Shown one piece after another: positions 1-5,508 of a stretch of 9,136 bases of DNA. Within the stretch, counting starts at the first letter, position 1. Each line of letters opens with the position of its first letter. Where the stretch lies: the NCBI GenBank assembly GCA_028717405.1, contig JAQUNY010000056.1:1-9136 (forward strand), written 5' to 3'. The notes under the pieces are model-generated. The model saw nothing but the letters and a program-made list of their open reading frames with translations, was not told where the DNA came from and searched no databases. The position numbers and the translations under genes were made by a program. This stretch comes from Eubacteriales bacterium (GTDB lineage: Bacteria > Bacillota > Clostridia > JAQUNY01).

Positions 1-100
1 AGATATATACCCCGGGCCCCGCTACTATTCTTTTCACCTGCTCCTGGCCTTTGCCGCAAAAAGAGCATTTTACATGCTTTTTATCTTCATATCTTGACAT
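1..100 (-). CDS. clpX: ATP-dependent Clp protease ATP-binding subunit ClpX (N-terminal fragment)
   Basis: ClpX is the AAA+ unfoldase that recognises tagged proteins and feeds them into the ClpP chamber. Only the first 33 codons lie in the window; the gene continues past base 1. The peptide begins MSRYEDKKHVKCSFCGKGQ and continues through EQVKRIVAGPGVYI, the standard start of the ClpX zinc-binding domain. The first zinc cysteine pair is Cys12-x-x-Cys15; the second pair would lie outside the window. The ATG at 100-98 is preceded by a GGAG Shine-Dalgarno site at about 108-111. It lies 60 bases after the clpP stop on the same strand, the usual clpP-clpX arrangement. Identification is strong despite the short length, because both sequence and context agree. 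Confidence 0.93.
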   Translation of the reverse strand, partial: MSRYEDKKHVKCSFCGKGQEQVKRIVAGPGVYI

Positions 101-120
101 GTGTTTTCTCCATATGCCAT

Positions 121-156
121 CGCCATTGTTTTTCCGTGCCAGTCGCCGCCATTGTT
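121..156. repeat. Short direct repeat in the clpP-clpX spacer
   Basis: The 60-base spacer between clpP and clpX contains cgccattgtt twice, at 121-130 and 147-156, a 26-base period. I see no hairpin with a T-run here, so clpP and clpX are probably cotranscribed. The repeat may be chance. Confidence 0.4.
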
Positions 157-160
157 TTCT

Positions 161-772
161 TTACTGTTTGGCGGCTTTGCCTTTATCTTTCACCCTTATC
201 ATTATTTCGTCGATCAGCCCGTATTCCTTTGCTTCCCCGGCAGACATGAAAAAATCCCTGTCGGCATCCTTTTCGATCTTCTCAAGCGGCTGGCCGGTTA
301 TGTCACTGAGTATCTGGTTAAGCTTATTTTTTGTCTTGATGATATGGTCGGCCCTGATCTTCACATCTGAGGCCTGTCCTCCCATGCCGCTTATCAGAGG
401 CTGATGTATCATTATCTCGCTGTTGGGGAGGGCAAACCTTTTTCCCTTTGCGCCTGCTGCAAGGAGAAAGGCCCCCATGCTGGCCGCCATCCCGACGCAT
501 ATGGTCGACACGTCAGGCTTGACATACTGCATTGTGTCATATATGGCAAACCCCGCCGTCACCGAACCTCCGGGACTGTTTATATATAATTTAATGTCAC
601 TTTCAGGATCTTCTGATTCAAGAAAAAGCATCTGCGCTATGGCGAGGCTGGCCGTAATTTCATTTACCTCTTCGCCAAGCATTATTATCCTGTCTTTTAG
701 AAGCCTTGAGTATATATCATAAGAACGCTCGCCTCTGTTTGTCTGCTCTACTACTATTGGTACAAGGCTCAT
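161..772 (-). CDS. clpP: ATP-dependent Clp protease proteolytic subunit ClpP
   Basis: ClpP is the cytosolic serine peptidase that forms a tetradecameric chamber and degrades proteins delivered by ClpX or other Clp ATPases. The 203-residue protein has normal family length. Visible signatures are QTNRGERSYDIYSRLL near the N-terminus, INSPGGSV at 64-71, the nucleophile Ser98 in GMAASMG, the catalytic His123 in MIHQP, and the acidic catalytic residue in the DRDFF segment at 171-175. The sequence is close to the Bacillus/Clostridium type. The ATG at 772-770 abuts the TAA of tig with no spacer. Its Shine-Dalgarno site (AAGG, about 781-784) lies inside the end of tig, so translation of the two genes is probably coupled. 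No CtsR-type operator was seen nearby. Confidence 0.98.
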   Translation of the reverse strand: MSLVPIVVEQTNRGERSYDIYSRLLKDRIIMLGEEVNEITASLAIAQMLFLESEDPESDIKLYINSPGGSVTAGFAIYDTMQYVKPDVSTICVGMAASMGAFLLAAGAKGKRFALPNSEIMIHQPLISGMGGQASDVKIRADHIIKTKNKLNQILSDITGQPLEKIEKDADRDFFMSAGEAKEYGLIDEIMIRVKDKGKAAKQ

Positions 773-2242
773 TTATGTCACCTTCTTTCTGCTTTTTATT
801 TTATCATCTGTGTCAACCGTATCATTGGCGTTGCCTGCGGCACCGGCGACATCGGCGACATCGGCGGTTTCCGCTGCATCTGTGAGATCTGCGATATCTG
901 CGTCATCAGCTTTTGCAGCAACATCCTCCCCATCTGCCTTTTCTTTTATTACTGCATTCGCATAAATAAATTCCACAGTCTTCTTCAGCACTATGCTATC
1001 CTTGATGAAATCAAGCTCTTCCTCCCTGATTTTTTTCTTGAATTCCTCAAGTTCATCAGGTTTCTTGTCTACCCCATAATTTTTGGCATAGCTGAGTATC
1101 TCCGCCTCGACATCATCTTCAGAAGCCTCTATTTTCTCTGCCTCAGCGACAGCGTTAAGCACCAGGCGCTTTCTTACTCCGGCCTCAGCGCTGACACGCA
1201 TCTCTGCTTTTAATTCTTCCTTGTCTTTTTTAATTATTTCAAGGTATTTATTAATATCAAGTCCCTGGTAAGAGAGTCTGTTCGAAAAATCTTCCATCGA
1301 GCTTTCTGCGGCGCTATCGATCATGACTCCGGGTATATCAATTACGGCGCTTTTCGAAATAATTTCGACCAGTTCATCTTCAGCCGCCTTCTTATCTCTT
1401 GCCCCGGCTTCGTCGGTGAGCTTCTTTCTGATACTTTCCTTGTATTCTGCAAGAGTTTCAAATTCGCTGACATCTTTCGCGAAATCATCGTCTATGGCCG
1501 GTATCTCTTTCTTCTTTATTTCATTGACCTTTGTTTTAAAAACCGCCGGCTTTCCTGCAAGCTCAGGTTTTCCGTACTCCTCGGGGAAAGTCACGTTGAT
1601 TTCCTTCTCTTCGCCGGCTGCCATGCCTGCTATCTGGTCCTCAAATCCCGGGATGAATCTGCCCGATCCAATTTCAAGGCTGAAATTCTCCGCCGCACCA
1701 CCCTCGAAAGTTACGCCGTCAATTGAGCCTTCATAATTCATTATGACTGTGTCGCCTTTTTCCACAGGCCTTCCTTCAACCGCCACAAGTCTTGAATTCC
1801 TCTCGGCCTCATTCTTCAGCGTTTTTTCAATATCATCATCCGAGACGACATTTTTCACTGTTTCAATTTTAAGCCCTTTATATTCGCCAAGGACTACCTC
1901 AGGCACAATGGTGACCTTTGCGGTAAAAATAAGGCTCTTGCCTTTCCCGATCTGCTTTATGTCGAGCTCCGGCCTCTCAACCGGCTTCACATTATTTTCG
2001 CTTACCGCCTTATCAAAAGCCTCGGGATAAAGTATGTTGATTGTATCCTCATAAAGGACACTCTCGCCATAAAACCTTTCGACCATGCCGCGCGGCGCCT
2101 TTCCCTTCCTGAATCCCGGAATGCTGAACTTTTTGGCATTCCTGATAAATGCCTTCTGCATTGCTTCTTCGACCTTTTCAGGCTCGATTTCTATTTCAAA
2201 TTGAACCACGTTCTTCTCTGGTTTTTCCAGCTTGACATTCAT
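773..2242 (-). CDS. tig: Trigger factor (ribosome-associated chaperone and peptidyl-prolyl isomerase)
   Basis: Trigger factor binds at the ribosomal exit tunnel and shields nascent chains; its FKBP-like domain is a prolyl isomerase. The start ATG at 2242-2240 gives 489 residues beginning MNVKLEKPEKNV. It is preferred to the in-frame ATG at 2269 because a GGGGGA Shine-Dalgarno site lies about 9 bases upstream. The ribosome-binding signature GFRKGKAPR is at 43-51. The FKBP-like domain runs from about 150 to 245, including GDTVIMNYEGSIDG and FEDQIAGMAAGEEKE. A helical C-terminal chaperone domain follows. The last 56 or so residues (434-489) form an Ala/Asp-rich low-complexity tail ending in a basic KSRKKVT, so the protein is longer than the usual 430 or so residues. 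It leads the tig-clpP-clpX operon from a promoter at 2319-2347. Confidence 0.97.
   Translation of the reverse strand: MNVKLEKPEKNVVQFEIEIEPEKVEEAMQKAFIRNAKKFSIPGFRKGKAPRGMVERFYGESVLYEDTINILYPEAFDKAVSENNVKPVERPELDIKQIGKGKSLIFTAKVTIVPEVVLGEYKGLKIETVKNVVSDDDIEKTLKNEAERNSRLVAVEGRPVEKGDTVIMNYEGSIDGVTFEGGAAENFSLEIGSGRFIPGFEDQIAGMAAGEEKEINVTFPEEYGKPELAGKPAVFKTKVNEIKKKEIPAIDDDFAKDVSEFETLAEYKESIRKKLTDEAGARDKKAAEDELVEIISKSAVIDIPGVMIDSAAESSMEDFSNRLSYQGLDINKYLEIIKKDKEELKAEMRVSAEAGVRKRLVLNAVAEAEKIEASEDDVEAEILSYAKNYGVDKKPDELEEFKKKIREEELDFIKDSIVLKKTVEFIYANAVIKEKADGEDVAAKADDADIADLTDAAETADVADVAGAAGNANDTVDTDDKIKSRKKVT
848..865 (-). repeat. 9-bp tandem repeat in the tig C-terminal tail
   Basis: The plus strand reads gacatcggc twice in tandem within the coding sequence for the Ala/Asp-rich tail. 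The surrounding bases are degenerate versions of the same unit, giving repeated Ala-Asp-(Ile/Val/Leu) tripeptides. The tail therefore probably grew by slippage or duplication of a short coding unit. Confidence 0.6.
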
Positions 2243-2276
2243 AAAAGCCAGTCCCCCTGTTTTATACATTCCTATA

Positions 2277-2295
2277 GCGATCTTCTGCGATCTTC
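2277..2295 (-). repeat. 9-bp direct repeat in the tig 5' untranslated region
   Basis: The plus strand has gcgatcttc at 2277-2285 and again at 2287-2295, a 10-base period or about one helical turn. It sits between the predicted tig transcription start and the start codon. It could be a protein-binding or mRNA element, or chance. Confidence 0.45.
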
Positions 2296-2318
2296 ATTTT
2301 AAGGTACAACAAACACAG

Positions 2319-2347
2319 ATTATAACATACCGTCAACAGGCATACAA
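2319..2347 (-). promoter_or_regulatory. Predicted sigma-A-type promoter for tig-clpP-clpX
   Basis: On the minus strand a perfect TATAAT -10 box (2324-2319) is preceded by TTGTAT (2347-2342) with a 17-base spacer. Transcription would start near 2312, leaving about 70 bases of leader before the tig ATG. The TTGACG between the boxes is too close to the -10 to act with it. Confidence 0.72.
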
Positions 2348-2354
2348 CAAAATA

Positions 2355-2369
2355 CGGCAAAAAATGCCG
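2355..2369 (-). terminator. Weak hairpin, possible terminator after the phosphoesterase gene
   Basis: The 15-base segment forms a 5-bp CGGCA/TGCCG stem with a five-base loop, followed on the minus strand by TATTTTG. It lies about 45 bases past the phosphoesterase stop and just upstream of the tig promoter. The stem is short and the T-run imperfect, so it may only partly terminate. Confidence 0.35.
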
Positions 2370-2414
2370 GTAAAAGCTCATAAAATTCATAAAAATCAAT
2401 CTGTTCAGATCCGG

Positions 2415-3119
2415 TCAGTTCAGCTTCATCGGCATAAAAAGAAGATGGTCGGCAGACACCAGCCTGTAGTCTATCCCGTCTACGATCCCCTCAACCCTGC
2501 CGCGTATGCCTTCTGAATGCAGATGCCCATATATGCATGTTTTCACTCCATATTTTTTCATGATCCCGACGAATTCCGTCGGTTCCCTCCTTGCGTTGAA
2601 GGGAGGATAATGCAGTGCTGCGACTATATCAATCCCGGGATCATATTTGAGCGTCTCTTTCAGCGAAGCCTCAAGGCGCTGCAACTCACGCCGGTAAACT
2701 TTGTTATCCTCGTCGCTGAAGTCCTTATCACCGGGAGATTTCCATCCCCTGGTCCCGCATATGGCAATATTTTCGATCACAAAGCCGTTATTATGCATAA
2801 AGGAAATGCTGCCGAACCCGTTCTCATCGATAAACCTGTTTAATTTCGCGGCAGTCGTCCAATAATAGTCATGGTTACCTTTGGAAATTATTTTTTTACC
2901 CGGCAGCGATTCAATAAAAGCAAAGTCGGCGTAGGCCTCCTTCAGGTTCATTGCCCATGAAATATCTCCGGGGATTATCACATGGTCATCAGGCCCGACG
3001 GTGCGCTTCCAGTTTTCAGATAGTTTATTTGTGTAACCGGACCATCCTTCACCAAAGATGTCCATCGGCTTGTCTGTGCCAAAAGACAGGTGCAGGTCCG
3101 AAATCGCAAACAGCGGCAT
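2415..3119 (-). CDS. Calcineurin-like metallophosphoesterase
   Basis: This 234-residue protein has the full set of two-metal phosphoesterase motifs: Asp8 and His10 in ISDLHLS, Asp52 in PGDISW, Asn82-His83-Asp84 in KGNHDYYW, His170 in LHYPPF, and His199/His201 in YGHLH. It is therefore expected to be an active cytosolic, metal-dependent phosphoesterase. The substrate cannot be read from the sequence. No signal peptide or membrane segment is seen. The ATG at 3119-3117 was chosen because the protein fold begins directly with MPLFAISDLH and a GAGG site lies about 11 bases upstream. The in-frame codons further upstream overlap the end of the channel gene and look non-coding. It follows the MscS-ParB gene by 44 bases on the same strand, so the two are probably cotranscribed. 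Confidence 0.92.
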   Translation of the reverse strand: MPLFAISDLHLSFGTDKPMDIFGEGWSGYTNKLSENWKRTVGPDDHVIIPGDISWAMNLKEAYADFAFIESLPGKKIISKGNHDYYWTTAAKLNRFIDENGFGSISFMHNNGFVIENIAICGTRGWKSPGDKDFSDEDNKVYRRELQRLEASLKETLKYDPGIDIVAALHYPPFNARREPTEFVGIMKKYGVKTCIYGHLHSEGIRGRVEGIVDGIDYRLVSADHLLFMPMKLN

Positions 3120-3163
3120 ACTTACACTTACCTCAATAATATTGATATATATTTGGACTCGTA

Positions 3164-4492
3164 CTACCTGGTTACATCGATCCCGATGGGATTTCTGATG
3201 ATTGCCGGAACCTTTTCCCATCCAAGAAGTATACAGGCCTTCAGCCTTTTTTCACCAAATACCAGATTATACCCCTCGCCGTTTATGTCGTGAGCAACCA
3301 CGATAGGCTGTAACAGGCCGACCTCTGTGATTTTTTTTGCCACTTCAAGAACTTCCTCTTCATTATCTTTCCAGTATCCCTCATCATCAAGCCTTATTCC
3401 ATGGATTTTGGAAATTTCTATCTGTTCAACGACTTCACCGGTCTTTGCGGCTGCGCCGGCATTGTCCAGGCCTCTCTTGAACGAATAGACATATGGTATG
3501 GCAAGGTCGACGTTCCTGTTTGTCTGGATCTGCTTTATTGCGTTTTTAACTATTTCGTAAGTTATCCTCGGGCGGTCGGTGGCCATTGTCATGTACCTCA
3601 GCCTGAACAATGTGCCATAATCCCATGTGTCAGCCCTTATATAAGGTTCAGTACCCGTTTTCTCCATTATATCGGCGGTAACAGAACGTGCGACATTAAG
3701 CAATATCGACTCTACTGTATCCCAATCGGAGTCAAAAGTTACCTTAAACAGTATCTCATCAAGTATATATGAAGCAGTTTCCTTTGTTTTCATATATGTG
3801 CTGTTGATAACAACCTGTCCGAAAAGCATGGCATTAGGCACATTTATCATCTTGCCAACAGTCTCTTCACTGCCTATGGACCCGCCGACCTGGTTGAGTG
3901 TCAGATACATGGGAGTAAATTTGACAACGTCGCCTATCAGACCCAGGCTCGGGAAGTGGACCCTGTCGCCCAGTCTGTACGGCCGCATTATCGTCACCAT
4001 TATCCAGGCTGCGAAGCCGCTTACCGGGGCTTGCAGAGACCAGCCAAGGAGCATGCCGCCAAACATTGTGAAAAATGCCGTGAAAGCGTCAAGCCTGCCG
4101 AAAATATAGGCAACACCTATCATCAGTGCGAAGCCGGTTAATACCTTATTGAATTTGCCCAGCATAACGACTTCGCTTTCAATCCCCTTCTTCAACCTGA
4201 CCTGCAGCATGGAAAACAGCATCAGCAGGTTAAATGCGCCAATACAGGCCATGACGACAAATATTGCGTGCATCACGGTGTGTTTCTCGCCGAAACCGGC
4301 GATCCCCACTCCGCTCCGGTCCAGCAAGAACGCAGACACTGCCGCAGCCAGGCAGACGATCAGTCCGACCGAGTACTTCAGAAGCCTGGCTTTGTTGACG
4401 GAAAGCGGCCTGTGTGCCTGGTCGCCCATAATATCTTTTGCCGCGTCTTTTACTGTATTTTTCATTGTATCCTTCGCTTCATTTCCCCGCAT
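3164..4492 (-). CDS. MscS-family mechanosensitive channel with C-terminal ParB-like domain
   Basis: The 442-residue protein has a hydrophilic N-terminus (1-35) and hydrophobic helices at about 40-57, 72-96 and 115-131. A Gly/Ala-rich pore helix region follows (about 140-169), leading into RPYRLGDRVHF and the MscS beta domain (170-232, with INVPNAMLFGQVVINST). The MscS C-terminal alpha/beta domain ends at DLAIPYVYSF (about 338). After a linker comes a ParB/sulfiredoxin-like domain (357-433). It shows IEISKI, EVGLLQPIVV at 390-399, FGEKRLKA at 412-419 (compare GERRxRA of ParB) and LGWEKVPAIIRN. The arginine that usually follows the QPxxV motif is alanine here, and no ENIQR motif or DNA-binding helix-turn-helix follows. 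ATG at 4492 is chosen over TTG at 4501 because an AAAGAGG site gives proper spacing only to the ATG. The channel call is firm; the role of the extra domain is unknown. Confidence 0.9.
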   Translation of the reverse strand: MRGNEAKDTMKNTVKDAAKDIMGDQAHRPLSVNKARLLKYSVGLIVCLAAAVSAFLLDRSGVGIAGFGEKHTVMHAIFVVMACIGAFNLLMLFSMLQVRLKKGIESEVVMLGKFNKVLTGFALMIGVAYIFGRLDAFTAFFTMFGGMLLGWSLQAPVSGFAAWIMVTIMRPYRLGDRVHFPSLGLIGDVVKFTPMYLTLNQVGGSIGSEETVGKMINVPNAMLFGQVVINSTYMKTKETASYILDEILFKVTFDSDWDTVESILLNVARSVTADIMEKTGTEPYIRADTWDYGTLFRLRYMTMATDRPRITYEIVKNAIKQIQTNRNVDLAIPYVYSFKRGLDNAGAAAKTGEVVEQIEISKIHGIRLDDEGYWKDNEEEVLEVAKKITEVGLLQPIVVAHDINGEGYNLVFGEKRLKACILLGWEKVPAIIRNPIGIDVTR

Positions 4493-4526
4493 ATCACTCA
4501 ACCTCTTTTAATATGCTTCCCGCTTC

Positions 4527-4555
4527 ATTCTACTATATGCACCGGTCAAATACAA
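4527..4555 (-). promoter_or_regulatory. Predicted promoter for the MscS-ParB / phosphoesterase unit
   Basis: The minus strand carries TTGTAT (4555-4550), a 17-base spacer and TAGAAT (4532-4527), the latter a 5/6 match to the -10 consensus. The -35 hexamer is identical to that of the tig promoter. It overlaps the first CAAATA box of the divergent region. Confidence 0.55.
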
Positions 4556-4637
4556 TTTACATCTGACAAAACAACTCATCGGCCAAATACATTTTCCTCC
4601 GTACAAATATTTAAGTCATGCAAATATTTAAGCCATG
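4543..4637. repeat. Four CAAATA boxes including a 17-bp tandem repeat in the divergent control region
   Basis: CAAATA occurs at 4547, 4584, 4604 and 4621. The first two lie in near-identical 12-mers (cggtcaaataca at 4543-4554 and cggccaaataca at 4580-4591, one mismatch). The last two lie in a tandem 17-mer, caaatatttaag(t/c)catg, at 4604-4620 and 4621-4637, differing at one base. The tandem copy ends three bases before the panT -35 box, and the first 12-mer overlaps the mscS -35 box. This is a good candidate for operator sites of a shared regulator. It is non-coding on both strands as far as I can tell. Confidence 0.65.
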
Positions 4638-4640
4638 CTA

Positions 4641-4669
4641 TTGTCAAAATATCTGAAATATGTTATCTT
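4641..4669 (+). promoter_or_regulatory. Predicted promoter for the panT-coaW unit
   Basis: TTGTCA (4641-4646, 5/6 match) and TATCTT (4664-4669, 4/6 match) are separated by 17 bases. Transcription would start near 4676, giving a leader of about 107 bases before the S-component start codon. Confidence 0.6.
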
Positions 4670-4676
4670 TGAAAAA

Positions 4677-4704
4677 AGCCGGTATTCGTAAATGGAACCG
4701 GACT
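4677..4704 (+). promoter_or_regulatory. Hairpin at the start of the panT leader
   Basis: CCGGT (4679-4683) pairs with ACCGG (4697-4701), extended by AG (4677-4678) with CT (4703-4704) around a bulged A. The loop is 13 bases. It begins essentially at the predicted transcription start and may stabilise the mRNA or be regulatory. It does not match any riboswitch I recognise. Confidence 0.35.
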
Positions 4705-4782
4705 TAAGGATTTTTGTATGATATGCAGGAATCTAAAAATTCGACTTGTATCCCTCAGGGGAATAAGAACGGAGGAACTGAA

Positions 4783-5382
4783 ATGTTTGATTTTCTCAAG
4801 AAACCAAGGAACCTGGCAATTCTCGGACTCATGCTTGCGGTAACCATCATCCTGGACAGCACGCCATTGGGAGCAATACCACTGGGCGCGATAAGCGCAA
4901 TAATCACACATATCCCGACGATCATAACCGGCATAATCCTCGGACCTGCGGCAGGCTTCATAATGGGCACTTCGCTTGGAGTCGTCCTGATGCTGCATGC
5001 GCTGCTAAGGCCCCTCAGCCCGTTTGATCCGCTTTTTATCAACCCGCTTATATCGGTCCTGCCCAGGATGTTCATCGGCGTTGCGGCATATTATGTGTAT
5101 TTCCTTGTATCCAAACTAATTAAAAAGGACACTCTTAAGAAGACAGTAGCATCACTTGCCGCCGGCATTGCCGGCAGCCTTACAAATACTGGCCTTGTTT
5201 TCTTAATGCTGTACCTGATTTACGCCAAAGAAGTTGCAGAAAAAGCAGGCGCCCCTTTCAAGGCCATACTTATTTCTGTCTTTACAACAAACGCTATCGC
5301 GGAAGCTGCGGTTTCGGCAGTCATAACCTCAGCAATAGTACTGGCATATTACAGGATAGCCAAAAAGAATACTTTAACCTGA
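4783..5382 (+). CDS. panT: ECF transporter S component, probably pantothenate-specific (PanT-like)
   Basis: This 199-residue integral membrane protein resembles the substrate-binding S component of energy-coupling factor importers. Hydrophobic segments lie at about 10-25, 33-53, 54-74, 88-112, 122-147 and 160-190, fitting six helices. GPAAGFIMG at 54-62, PLISVLPR at 88-95 and a small-residue-rich first helix are typical of the family. The S component would bind the vitamin and work with a shared EcfA-EcfA'-EcfT module encoded elsewhere. The ATG at 4783 has an ideal GGAGG site at 4771-4775, 7 bases upstream. In-frame ATG 4723 and TTG 4714 are possible but less well placed. The pantothenate assignment is inferred from the coaW gene that follows; membrane topology alone does not prove substrate. 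Confidence 0.82.
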   Translation: MFDFLKKPRNLAILGLMLAVTIILDSTPLGAIPLGAISAIITHIPTIITGIILGPAAGFIMGTSLGVVLMLHALLRPLSPFDPLFINPLISVLPRMFIGVAAYYVYFLVSKLIKKDTLKKTVASLAAGIAGSLTNTGLVFLMLYLIYAKEVAEKAGAPFKAILISVFTTNAIAEAAVSAVITSAIVLAYYRIAKKNTLT

Positions 5383-5406
5383 AGAATACCTCGGCATGAA
5401 GAAAAA

Positions 5407-5508
5407 ATGTCCGGTCCTGAAAAAGGACAGCAGCCGGGAAAAATGAAACCTCTGCAGGTATATGCCGCCATAAAGCTGAACACACTGGAGGGCAATATCA
5501 GTGAATAA
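5407..5508 (+). CDS. Possible 33-residue ORF overlapping the start of coaW
   Basis: An ATG at 5407 opens a 33-codon frame (MSGPEKGQQPGKMKPLQVYA and 13 more residues) ending with TAA at 5506-5508, so it overlaps the coaW GTG start by 8 bases. A GAAGAAAA stretch upstream is a poor Shine-Dalgarno site. A 5-bp GTCCT/AGGAC hairpin (5414-5428) lies inside it. It could be a translationally coupled leader for coaW, or chance in a 118-base spacer. I recognise no homologue. Confidence 0.22.
   Translation: MSGPEKGQQPGKMKPLQVYAAIKLNTLEGNISE

Noticed and set aside
1323..2030. Long plus-strand ORFs opposite tig, and similar ones opposite mscS, coaW and the ATPase
   Set aside because: They lie antisense to strongly identified genes, have low-complexity Ser/Phe/Pro-rich translations and no convincing ribosome-binding context.
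2319..2338. TTGACG as the -35 box of the tig promoter
   Set aside because: It is only 6 bases from TATAAT; the TTGTAT hexamer at 2342-2347 has the correct 17-base spacing.
3120..3221. N-terminal extension of the phosphoesterase to an upstream start at 3221
   Set aside because: It would overlap the channel gene, the added residues do not look like part of the fold, and a good ribosome-binding site fits the 3119 start.
4543..4560. GGTCAAA near the mscS promoter as half of a CtsR operator
   Set aside because: CtsR sites need two heptads separated by three bases; the second position reads AATTTAC, which does not match.
4564..4602. 11-codon minus-strand ORF after a GGAGG site in the mscS leader
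   Set aside because: It lies upstream of the predicted mscS start point, has a very short Shine-Dalgarno spacing and no supporting evidence.
4676..4782. Pantothenate-type or FMN-type riboswitch in the panT leader
   Set aside because: Only one small hairpin is visible and none of the conserved features of these riboswitches could be recognised.
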